DNA of 64,000 nt from Candidatus Phycorickettsia trachydisci (lineage in GTDB: Bacteria > Pseudomonadota > Alphaproteobacteria > Rickettsiales > Rickettsiaceae), in the NCBI RefSeq assembly GCF_003015145.1, contig NZ_CP027845.1:1408412-1472411 (forward strand), given 5' to 3'. The notes under the pieces are model-generated. The model saw only the letters and a program-made list of their open reading frames with translations. It ran no database searches and was not told the origin of the DNA. Both the position numbers and the translations under genes were made by a program. Shown one piece after another: positions 18,309 through 28,400 of the stretch; within the stretch, counting starts at the first letter, position 1, and every line of letters starts with the position of its first letter.

Positions 18309-19132
18309 GGTTCTGTCGCATCTATTTTGAGCTTTGAATTTTGCTACAGAATTTAGGTTTCTATGCTGCCATTAACATAGCAAAATTCTCGAAAGTAGAA
18401 ATATTATTATCGGAACCAATAATTTGATTTTTCTGTATCATACGAACATTTTCAATTCCTGTTATATTCACCTCTGCTGAATCAAAGCTTTTAAAGCCCA
18501 ACATAGGCTTGGCTGGCTTTTTTGATAAATCCGTGGTCCTGTTCCACTACATTATTAAGGTACTTATTTTTTTGTCGGATTTCTGTCTGTTGATCTTCTG
18601 GTAGAATATCATGGGTATAGTTAAGTGCTGATATATTGCTGCCACTTTTATCAATAGCAATTTTCTGGATTGTTGTTATTTTTGAATGCTTTAAGAAAGA
18701 ACGCTTTTGCACCCTCTACATCCCTTTTTCTCTAAGCAAGAATTCAATTGTATTGCCTGATGAATCAACAACTCTATATAAATATACCCAGGCGCCTTTC
18801 ACCTTTATGTAAGTCTCATCCATTCTTCAACTACTACTGACTGGTTTTTTGCTTCTCCTAAACCGCATATCGATTAGGCTAGCAAACCTGATTACCTGCC
18901 TTTGCAATGTAGCATGATCTATCTTTATACCCCGGATGATAGCCATTTCTTCTAAATCACTATAACTAAAAAAAAACTACACTTCATATACACAAATAGC
19001 ATTATTATTTCTGGAGAAGAACAAAAGCCCTTAAAATATTTGCGTAATTTTGCTGAAATATGGAACGGCATAATTATCTTTTTTCAGCATTATGGCACTA
19101 TTTTTTTCACGTTCAACAGATGCGACAGAACC
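18309..19132 (-). mobile_element. IS6-family-like insertion sequence (degenerate)
   Basis: The terminal inverted repeats are GGTTCTGTCGCATCT (18309-18323) and its complement (19118-19132). They resemble the GGnnCTGTTGCAAA ends of the IS6/IS26 family, and the 824-bp length is typical. The transposase inside is broken by several frameshifts. No target-site duplication is visible: GGATAAAT lies on the left and AAAACTTT on the right. It inserted into the group II intron relic. Confidence 0.85.
18489..19078 (-). pseudogene. IS6-like transposase, frameshifted
   Basis: Fragments in different frames of the minus strand read, in order: YSDLEEMAIIRGIKIDHAT; then VIRFASLIDMRFRRSKKPV; then RMDETYIKVKGAWVYLYRVV (first DDE Asp and strand); then SGNTIEFLLREK; then FLKHSKITTIQKIAIDKSG; then YLNNVVEQDHGFIKK (Glu/His-rich last motif). 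This is the IS6-family DDE transposase order. At least three frameshifts make it non-functional in cis. Confidence 0.8.
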
Positions 19133-19276
19133 AAAACTTTTTAGGTTTTATCGTATTTTTATCTTAGGTTATGCAAGAAGTCTATTGTTAAAGTAATTAA
19201 CAAAATATTGACTATAATATTTTGATCAAGTATCATTTTCTTAATAAATTAATTATATCTTAATCAATCAATTAAA

Positions 19277-22019
19277 ATGAAAAAAGGGCACTAGAAGACA
19301 AAGACGAAACATCTAGCAATAACACTAAAAAACAAAAATCTAGTCAAGCAGATGAAATATTTGAAATTTTAAAGGAAGGCAACTTAGATTCGTTAGAAAA
19401 GTTTATTCAAAACAAGACAATCAACTTTAAAGTTACTGACGAAGAAGGTTTTAGTATTTTTGATATTGCCGCAGCTAATAATGAAATATTAGAACTTGTT
19501 TTAGACGAATGGCATAAGGGAAAAAACAACCCAGGTTATGCTAGAGATAAAAAAAGTAGTATGTTTTACGTTAAAGCCTTTAAAAAAGCTATTGAAAATC
19601 AGCATTTACCATCCGTAGAAAGTTTTTACAGGCATTATGTTCCTAGCCATAAGGTATCTTTTGACTATACGCCTATGAACATCGTTCCAGAGAAGCATTA
19701 AAATTTTTAATAAAAGCAAAAATAGTAGCAGAAGATAAGGAGTCTCTTAATTTGGCTCTTAGTTTAGCTGCTAAATATGGGTGCTGTGAACTTATTGCAG
19801 AATTAGTTACAAAGGGAGCTGATGCAAATTTCCCAAATAACTCTCAGACTCCATTGCATCTAGCTGCAAAGGAAGGATGTATAAAGACAATTGAAGCTTT
19901 ATTAGAGGCTAGAGCTAAAGTTGATGTAGAAAATGATCGTCTCCAAACACCTCTGCACTTAGCAGCAGAAAACGGACAGGTAGAAGCGATTGAAGTTCTT
20001 GTAAAGAGCAAAGCTAAAGTTAACGCAATGGATAATAACCGACAAAGACCGTTGCACTTAGCAGCAGAAAATGGAAAAATCGATGCTGTCAAAGCCTTAA
20101 TTAAAGGAGGAGCTAAAATTGGTTCTCTAGAGTATAATGGAAATACGGCTTTACACTTTGCTGCGAAAGGGGGGTATACTGATATAATTAATCTTTTAAT
20201 TGAAAAGCACCCCAAGATTAATTTAGGAAATAAAGAAGAAAAAACTGCTCTTCACTTAGCCGCAGAAAACGGGCATCTAGAGGCAGTTAATGCTTTGATA
20301 GGAATAAAAGTAGTTAATCTAAATTCACGAGATAACATGTCAAGGACTCCATTACATCTGGCGGCGGGAGGTGGCAGCTTGGATGTATTTAAAGCTCTTA
20401 TAAGCGCTGAAGAAATTGAGCTAAACCCAATAGATGATTCTGGGATGATTCCTTTGCACATGGCAGCCGAAGGTCCTTTAAATAAAACAGATATAATTAA
20501 ACTTTTAGTTGACAAAACCCCCCAAATTATTAACGCAGTAGATAATAAAGACAGGACAGCATTGCATTTAGCTGCCGACAGGACAGCATTAAATGACGAA
20601 GACACAGAAGGTCAAAGCGTGAAATACTTAATTGAAGCTGGTGCTCAAGTAAATTTAAAGGATAAACTAGGTAATACACCTTTGCATTATGCTTCAGAAC
20701 GACATATCGCTGCAGTCCAAATTCTGCTTAGCAATAATCCTGACATTAATGATAAAAATGAAGATTCTTACACGCCTTTATTCATAGCTGCAAAAAGTAA
20801 AAATGTAAATATAGTTCAAGCCTTAATCGATAAAGGGGCAGATGTAAACATACCAGATAGATATCTCCAGAACCCATTACACCTATGCTCCAACGGTGAT
20901 TACTACGAAAGTGATAAAGACAAAATTGTTGAGATGCTTCTTAAGGCTAAAGCCGATCCCAATGTAAAACATGACGAAGGTTATACACCCTTACATATGG
21001 CCGCGAGTGTAGGTAATAATACAGTGGTTAAAATGCTAATTCAAAGGGGAGCTCAAATTGATGCTAAAAATTCAAATTCAGAAACACCTTTATATATAGC
21101 GGTAAAAGATAAGAAGTTAAGTACCACCAAAATTCTGCTTGAACGAGACGCTAATCCAGATATAACAAAGGTTAACCAAAATACATTAGAGAAAAAAACT
21201 GCACTTGAAGTAGCAATTGAAGTAAGTGATTTTAATGCAGCCAGGTTAATTATTGTTGCCGGGGCCAAAATTACTCCTGATGCTTTTTGTAATTTAAGTA
21301 TTGATCAAGTGTCTAATAAAGACTTTTATAATCCTCTTGAGACTTTATGTTCAATGATACGCTTATTACATACCTCTTTTGAATTATCAAATTTTGACAA
21401 AGCTGCTCAAAACGTATCTCAGTTAAAAGAACATATGTCTCATGAAATAGAGTATGTCTTAGAGAGAGTAAGAAAAAAGATTCAAGAATATATAATTATA
21501 AATGACGACAATCAATATGAACCTGTTAATATAGTTAAATATTCACCGCAAAAGTATAGCGACCATAAGCTAGCTACCCAAATTATTATGTCCTTAAAGG
21601 AATTGAAGGAGTATATAAGGAATGAGCAAGGACCAGACCAAAGCCTATATGATCTGTATAAAAGATTAATTGACCAATTTGATGAAGAAATTAGAGGGAT
21701 AAATAAAATAGCAGAAATTACATCTCCCTTTCAGTATCTTAAGCATCAATCTGAAGAAGAAGGTGAAGACGAAGATGCCCTAAGTGATGGACCAATATCA
21801 AATATAGTATCTTTTTTAAATATAGGAAATGTAGCTGATTTATTTCAAGCTTCGCCACAAAATCCTTTTGCTATATTTACTAAAAACGCTTTTATAGCTT
21901 ATAAGAATAACACCATGGTACCTCAAGCAGAAATGATGAAATCTGATTCAAATATATCTGATGATGCAACTAAATTGGCTGGAGGCGGCGCTGCTGAAAT
22001 AGATGACTCTATAACTTAA
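19277..22019 (+). pseudogene. Ankyrin-repeat protein gene with two frameshifts
   Basis: ATG at 19277 leads to a stop after five codons. One frame over, an open frame encodes ALEDKDETSSNNTKKQKSSQ and an ankyrin-like N-terminal region up to TAA at 19699. A second shift leads to EALKFLIKAKIVAEDKE and the long frame to 22019. That frame (from ~19700) holds about 13 ankyrin units up to ~21270, then a helical region, NIVSFLNIG near 21800, and a tail containing GGGAAEIDDS. The GGGAA tail and the NIxSFL motif recur in sibling ankyrin proteins. The first shift is near an A-run (ATGAAAAAAG); the second is in a less repetitive stretch. Confidence 0.8.
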
Positions 22020-22227
22020 AACTATTTATTACAAAAAGTTTATAAATTATTTACTGGTCAGATGTCTTGCAAAAAAGATCCTTTTTGAGATTTCTCATTT
22101 CTAGAGTAAAAAATAAGCAAAAATTACCTTTAAAAATACTATTTTTATCTTAAAACTGTCTCTTGCTAAAAAAGACCTAAAAATCTATATTTATGAGTTA
22201 TGAGAAAAATATAAGGAAAAAAGAACT

Positions 22228-22825
22228 ATGTTAGTAGGTTATGCTAGAGTTTCTACTCAAGAACAAAATTTAGATTTACAAATAAAAGCTTTGCAAGAAG
22301 CTGGGTGTAAAAAATATTTACAGAGAAAGCATCTGGTGCAAATCGTGATAGACCAGGATTAAAAAATGCTCTTGAGTATATCGGGTCTCATAATAATGAT
22401 ATATTGGTACTATGGAAGCTTGATAGGCTTGCAAGATCTTTAAGACAATTATTAGATACAGTAGAGCATTTAGACAAGGAAGGTATAGGGTTTAAGTCTA
22501 TTACTGAAAGCATTGATACTACCAGCTCAGGAGGTGAGTTAACATTTTATATATTTGGCGCTCTAGCTGAATTTGAGCGTCATATTATTAAAGAAAGAAC
22601 TATGGCTGGATTTAAGGCTGCTAAAGAAATGGGTATGGTAGGGGGGCGACCCTCTTTATTAAATCCTGAAACGTAACTTATGCTAAGGCTTTATTGAAAG
22701 ATAAAAAGATTACAGTAAAGGAAGCTGCTAAGCATTTTAAAATTAGTCCAGCTACTCTTTGTCAGTACTTACCTGGGTGCGTAGTGCTATCGAAGATAAT
22801 GAGAAGGAAGCGAATAATTCAGTAA
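22228..22825 (+). pseudogene. Serine recombinase (resolvase/invertase), two frameshifts
   Basis: The N terminus MLVGYARVSTQEQNLDLQIKA contains the catalytic Ser of the family. A shift near 22315 (AAAAAATATTTACAG) moves to FTEKASGANRDRPGLKNA, then LVLWKLDRLARS and EFERHIIKERT. A second shift near 22675 moves to TYAKALLKDKKITVKEAA and the helix-turn-helix end PATLCQYLPG. Each piece is well conserved, so the breaks are recent or artefactual. An AAGGAAAA ribosome site precedes the ATG. Confidence 0.85.
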
Positions 22826-22851
22826 ATTAGTATCATAGTATGGAGATTTTA

Positions 22852-23490
22852 ATGAATCAGGTACACAGAGAAAATACATTTATTGCCCCTCAAGTCAGTA
22901 TCGGATGTAGATCAGGTAGTGATTTCGAAGATGTATTATCAATAATCTCCGGAATAGAGACTAAAACATTTGATAAAAACTCCAAAATTCTTAAGACATA
23001 TTCCTTAAATACAGCACTTGGTCAGATGATTGCTATTAGCGATAATCATGGTCTTTATCTTTTAGAATTCATGGATAGACCTGGTTTAGAACATAAAATT
23101 GTAAGACTTCAGATAAGGCTAAAAGCTCATATAATTCCAGGCATCACTGATTCCATCAGATCAGTCGAAGATGAACTCAAAGCTTACTTTAACGGTAAGC
23201 TTAGAAAATTTACAACAGCAATTCATCCATTGGGCAGTCCATTCCAAAAATTGGTTTGGAAAAAGCTATGTGATATTCCATATGGGCAGACATGGACATA
23301 CTCTGAGCAAGCCGCATCTATAGAAAAGCCAACAGCTTGTCGCGCTGTTGCTAATGCAAATGGTGTCAACCAGATTGCAATTGTTATTCCATGCCATCGG
23401 GTTATCAATAGCAATGGTAAACTGGGAGGATATACAGGTGGTGTTAGACGTAAAAAGTGGTTAATTGAACATGAAAAAACTTATAGATGA
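22852..23490 (+). CDS. ogt: Methylated-DNA-[protein]-cysteine S-methyltransferase (Ogt/Ada C-terminal type)
   Basis: About 212 residues. The C-terminal half has the full catalytic signature: GSPFQKLVWKKLCDIPYGQTWTYSE, RAVANANGVNQIAIVIPCHRVI (the acceptor Cys is in PCHR) and GKLGGYTGG. It repairs O6-alkylguanine by suicidal methyl transfer. The N-terminal ~60 residues resemble the linker before the methyltransferase domain in Ada, but no zinc or AraC domain is present. An upstream ATG at 22840 is in frame, but GGAG at 22842-22845 lies six bases before the 22852 ATG and favours that start. Confidence 0.93.
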   Translation: MNQVHRENTFIAPQVSIGCRSGSDFEDVLSIISGIETKTFDKNSKILKTYSLNTALGQMIAISDNHGLYLLEFMDRPGLEHKIVRLQIRLKAHIIPGITDSIRSVEDELKAYFNGKLRKFTTAIHPLGSPFQKLVWKKLCDIPYGQTWTYSEQAASIEKPTACRAVANANGVNQIAIVIPCHRVINSNGKLGGYTGGVRRKKWLIEHEKTYR

Positions 23491-23525
23491 TAGGTTGTTG
23501 AATCTTAGGTAGTGGTAACAAATCT

Positions 23526-24410
23526 CTAATGCTGGATGCTTGATTTCATTAACGAAGCTGCGTGGATTTGTTTTGCTAAGTCTGCTATTAAGTATGCAAT
23601 AAAATCCCATAAATTAGGTTGTTCTAAAGTTGACCTTTGTTCAGCTGGAAGAAAACGTAACATTTCCCCTTTAAATTCTCTAGCTATTTGAGAATTGCTT
23701 GTTAATGAATTTCTTCGTTCATTAAATGACTCTAAGAAGTCTTTGAAGGTGCGATTGTGGTCCATAATTTTACTAGGAAGTAATGATAATCTAGGTTTAA
23801 TTCCTTTTTGATGAAGCCATAATATATCCCACAGGTCACGATATTTTAAACGATTAGGTCTGAAGGCAAAAGCAAGCAGTTTGTCTGCATAAATTTCTTC
23901 AAGACTTTGAGCTTGAATGATTAAGCCACTGGTACCCATATCAACCATGTAGGGATTTAATAGGACCATCGGACGTTTTTCATATGAAAGTATCGAACAA
24001 ATATCTATATTAATACGCTGAGCTGGTAAATGCTTTTGCTCAGGTCTTGTTTCAACTTTTATCTTCCAAGTGTCTACATTTTGTTTATCTTCTTGTGGCT
24101 CGCTTACTTGAACTACTAATCCATATTTTTCTTCAAGACTAGAGGCAAGTATTTTTCCCATTGAAGATAAATTATCTCTTGTAAATTCAAAACCACCAGT
24201 AAAATCTAAATCCTCGCTTAATCTAATACCTCCATAGCAGCATCTTAGACATGTTCCTCCTATGAAAGTTAAGCTTGTTAGTAAATTCATCTGACTTAAA
24301 ATTCTTAAGATATCATGATGTAGAAGCTCCTTTTCTACTACTGTTCTAAGTGAAGATAACTGAGGTTGATTTCTTAATGCTTCTGTTACTAGCTGATCAA
24401 ATAAATTCAT
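23526..24410 (-). CDS. abiEii: AbiEii-type nucleotidyltransferase toxin
   Basis: 294 residues. The nucleotidyltransferase signature GGTCLRCCYGGIRLSEDLDF lies near residues 51-70 (GGTxL...RxSxDLDF). Later come INIDICSI (further catalytic Asp), and LEEIYADKLLAFAFRPNRLKYRDLWDILWL, typical of AbiEii/AbiGii toxins. In type IV toxin-antitoxin systems this enzyme blocks growth, classically by nucleotide transfer to RNA, and gives phage defence. It overlaps the antitoxin by 14 bp. Confidence 0.9.
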   Translation of the reverse strand: MNLFDQLVTEALRNQPQLSSLRTVVEKELLHHDILRILSQMNLLTSLTFIGGTCLRCCYGGIRLSEDLDFTGGFEFTRDNLSSMGKILASSLEEKYGLVVQVSEPQEDKQNVDTWKIKVETRPEQKHLPAQRINIDICSILSYEKRPMVLLNPYMVDMGTSGLIIQAQSLEEIYADKLLAFAFRPNRLKYRDLWDILWLHQKGIKPRLSLLPSKIMDHNRTFKDFLESFNERRNSLTSNSQIAREFKGEMLRFLPAEQRSTLEQPNLWDFIAYLIADLAKQIHAASLMKSSIQH

Positions 24411-24948
24411 TTGCTACATTCCAATCAATTAAATCAAGACTACGATGAGTTCTTTTCATATCTTCTAAAGCTAATTCAATGTTAGCACGCCATAACTTAG
24501 CGTTGTTATCATAGTTAAGCTTACTCATTACTTCAATTGGCTTTCTATTGGTATGTATAAACTCTATTGTTCCAAAATGACAGCATGAGATTGTGCTGCT
24601 TCTGCCTGAAGACATAATAAAAACCTGATTAATGGGAATTTGTGAAATGATTCCAGCATCGCTTAGGACAGTTTCTAGGCTAATATAGTTAAACTCGTTA
24701 GATCGTAATAAACTTGCTACATGAAATAATATAAGTCCGCTACTTTGTGCAATTAGATAACTATAAGCGTATATGTTTCTACAGATCCTTGTTAAACATC
24801 CTGATTTTACTGCTCTAGAAAGTAATGTCTTAAAAGCGTTATCGGATAAATTAAGAAATAAAGGTCTTAAATCTTTAGAAGTAAATAAATAGCGTCCTGG
24901 ATTAGTGTTTTTCATAAGCCAATTGTTTAAATATTTACTTGGTTGCAT
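24397..24948 (-). CDS. abiEi: AbiEi-type antitoxin / transcriptional regulator
   Basis: 183 residues. The N-terminal winged-helix part (SKDLRPLFLNLSDNAFKTLLSRAVKSGCLTRI) is followed by RNIYAYSY and the ISLETVLSDAGII segment seen in AbiEi. The C-terminal half (FGTIEFIHTNRKP, then LWRANIELALEDMK) is also typical. The antitoxin represses its own operon and counters the AbiEii enzyme without binding it directly. It is the first gene of the two-gene minus-strand operon. Confidence 0.85.
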   Translation of the reverse strand: MQPSKYLNNWLMKNTNPGRYLFTSKDLRPLFLNLSDNAFKTLLSRAVKSGCLTRICRNIYAYSYLIAQSSGLILFHVASLLRSNEFNYISLETVLSDAGIISQIPINQVFIMSSGRSSTISCCHFGTIEFIHTNRKPIEVMSKLNYDNNAKLWRANIELALEDMKRTHRSLDLIDWNVANEFI

Positions 24949-25449
24949 AATTGAGTTATTCTACAGTAAGTTACATTAAATGTAACCTAATGTACAGGAT
25001 GATGCAAGTAATATCTTAATTATTTATGCAACAAAGTTAGGCATAGTGACAACTATAAGACGTAAAAGGAACACCTTGTCCTAAAAATGCTCTATAAACA
25101 CAGTTGGCCTCATACGGCCTAACAGAACTTTTTAAAGAATCAGAAAATATTAGTAAAAAACCATGAAACCTGAATCAAAGAAGCCTTAAGGAAGAAGCTC
25201 ATACCTTAATGGATTGGCCACAATAAACTTATCTAAGAGGCATTGACACTATTTTTTCGCTTTTCACGAGTTCCGTCACGTTGGGCCATATAGTAACTAA
25301 ATGTAAATATATTAAAAAATTATTTTTAATTTTATTAATTGAATGTTATTATTTAACTATATGTGTTAGTAATGCGATAAGAAATTGAGTCAAAATCCTT
25401 TGAATGAACCAATCTAACTATTAATTAGCCTTAAATCACCAAGGATCAT
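24949..25449. other. Intergenic stretch with unassigned debris
   Basis: About 500 bp with no intact gene. On the minus strand a short open stretch (about 25240-25297) reads MAQRDGTREKRKNSVNAS and ends in a stop. It could be the end of a transposase, but I cannot place it. The rest is AT-rich sequence that must include the promoter of the giant gene downstream and that of the AbiE operon. Confidence 0.4.
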
Positions 25450-28400
25450 ATGCGCGCAAAAATATCACACCATAAAACTAATCTTTCAAGTTTTGCAATT
25501 TCTACCAATCAATCCGAACCCCAAAATCAAGAAGCAACACTCGATGTTACAGAGTATTGTGGCTATCCAAACATAATCGTTAACACACAAGGAGATGGAG
25601 AAATTGAAGTTACTTATATAGACCGCTTAGTGAAGGTTTCACAAGTCATAATAGATATTAACAGTCAAATTCAAAAAAATGCACTTCAAGGTGGATGTAA
25701 AGAAACGAAAGGAGAGGCTCAATTATTGATTCAATCAATCAAGCATTTAAAAATTTTTTCTATTAAAGAAATTATAATAGATGGAAATTTAATAGATGAT
25801 AAATTAGCAGGCTGTAATGTTACGATTATAGCTCCTAAGTGGATAGTAACAGGCGATTATTCTATTAATCTAAGAGGCCAAGATGCAAAGGAACATACTG
25901 ACTTCGTCGCATCAAATGGAAAAGATCCTGGTGATCCGGGCAGAGATGGGGAACCTGGGCTAGCAGGAGGAAGTGGTGGTAATTTTTGGGGTATGGGGAC
26001 AAAATTTATTAACTTAGAGAAGTTAACCATAAATGTTAGTGGCGGTAAAGGTGGTAATGGACAAAAGGGAGGTAATGGCGCTAAAGGTCAAGATAAAGAT
26101 ATACCCCAGACAAAAGATAACATAGAACTACTTGAGTGGGTAAAATATGGGATCCCTCAATTAATAAAAAAAATAGATACATTAAAAAGTACAATTTCCT
26201 CTGAGAAACTCGTATCACTCTTAGGTCCAAGTTATGATAGGAAGCTTGCAAATACAATTAAAGCCATTAAGTACGAAAAGGCTAGAATTGTTAAGGCCCT
26301 TGCTTTAGAGTCAGAACTACCTAAAACGCTGTATCAAAAAAAATTTAATAGTTTTTACAATGCAATAACAAAACCTTCTTTTTCTCATTTTTCCTCCCAA
26401 TCAAACAAAGCAACAGATCTGTATTCTACATTTGAACATCTTTCATTTCTTGTAATACCAGATATATGTTCAGGGGGAAATGCAAGTAAAGGAGGTAAAG
26501 GTGGGATTGGGGGAAAATCAGGTACATGCGATATAATACTTCTAGGCCAAGAAACTTTGAACTGTAAAGTAATAAATGAAAGTGGAAAAAACGGTAGTGA
26601 TGCTGATCATGGTATAGCGGGCCCACCAGGTACCATAACTATCAACGGAGATGATATAACTTGTCCCTATTATCCTATCAATCTTGAAGGTGCAATACCA
26701 GCAGAAAAAAATTATATAAACCAAGAAAAGCCTTCAGATATTAAAGCTCCAAACTCTATAATTAGCTTACTAGATTATCATATTTTTGCCCAACATGCCG
26801 TAAATCACAGTTTATTTAATTCTTGTTGCCAAAAATTTACAAACATTTCAACGGAGAAAAGAGAACTCATTAGTTACTTCTTAAGTAATATTAACCATCT
26901 TGATGCTCTTATTGAAGATATAAGCATAGAAATAAATGTAGAAAAATTTTTTGAAAGGGACATAGAAAAATTTTTAGCAAAAGCTGAAAAAAGTACTAAT
27001 GATCTAGAACAAAAATACCTTAATTCAATATATCATCAAAACATTGATAAAGAAATTAAACAGAAAGAAATAGAGATTCAGGAAGGGCGAGTATCTATTA
27101 TTAAATTGACAAAAAATATTGATTCTATTGTAAATATATTGGACGAAATACCATACCTGGAACAAATAGATAGAGATATGGCAGATGCTATGGATAATAT
27201 AATAAATTTGTTATTAACAAAACAAAAGCTTGAGAAAGAGAGTATTAAAAATGCAGTACTAAGAACTATACAAATTACTGCACAAATCACTGGTCTTATA
27301 GTGGGTATTTGGTTTCCACCTTCTGTACCAATCTTTTGTCTAATTAGTAACTGCACTGAGTTAATCAAAAAACCAACTTTTAGTACTGGAGAAATAATAA
27401 ATTCGTTCGAGACTTTGGCAAAGCAATATTCTGAACAAAAACACTTGCATGCAGAGAAAAAAAATGAAGAATCAGAATTTGACTCTCTTGTTAATTCATG
27501 TAAAACAATATTTAACAGCTATAAAGACAAAGAAAATATAAAACCAAAAGAAATTATTCACAATTTAAACGAGTTATTAAAGCGCTTAGCAGAAAATAGA
27601 GAAAATATAATTAAGTATTTCAAAAGATATTTAAGAGAGACAATTAACGAGATAAAAGTTGAAATTAAAAATTCGGCTAATAAATCTAGTGTTGCATTAG
27701 AACTGGGTAAATTGGAAGTTACAAGCCACCTTATTAATATTCTAAAAGAAATTGAAGTTAACATAAAAAGATCTGATTATCAAAGTAAATTTAAGGATGC
27801 AATAAAACATATAGGGAGTATACATTCTACTGTAACGAAAATATGCGAAGAGTTGAAAAAACATCTTAAGGATCAGAAAGACTTGAGAGAAAAAGATACA
27901 GATGCTAATAAGAGAGTATATATGTTAACTGACGATATATCACTTCAAGATAAAATAGTTGAATGGCATACATTACTATTACAAAATAAAACCTTAGAAA
28001 TGCACCAAAAAATACATTCTATACTGGAATGTTGGTCATTTCCTTTTATGAAAGAAATTTTAGAAAATTTTAACTCACATACAGACTACATAGAAAATAC
28101 CAAATCTTTAATCGCAGCAGCAAGAAACAGTATCGATAAAATAGTTCCGAATTATACATATGACGCTTCCTATGTTATTACCTATGAAGACGATCAAGAC
28201 TCAAATAAGCTAAGGAATTTATTGGAAGGAGCATTAATACATTTGGAGACTAAAATCCCAAAAGACGAATACCGCTACATAATTAAGTGTAGAAAAATAA
28301 ACATTCAAATTGAAAATTCTTCAAATAAATATTTTCAACGATATCTGAATGAAGGAGAAATAACATTATCCCATAAAGGCGTATCAAATTATAAGCACAC

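Noticed and set aside
18491..18712. Separate 73-aa gene
   Set aside because: It is one frame of the broken IS6-like transposase.
25240..25300. Transposase end in the 25-kb gap
   Set aside because: A short frame MAQRDGTREKRKNS is suggestive, but it is too short and unmatched to a family, so it is mentioned only in the gap entry.
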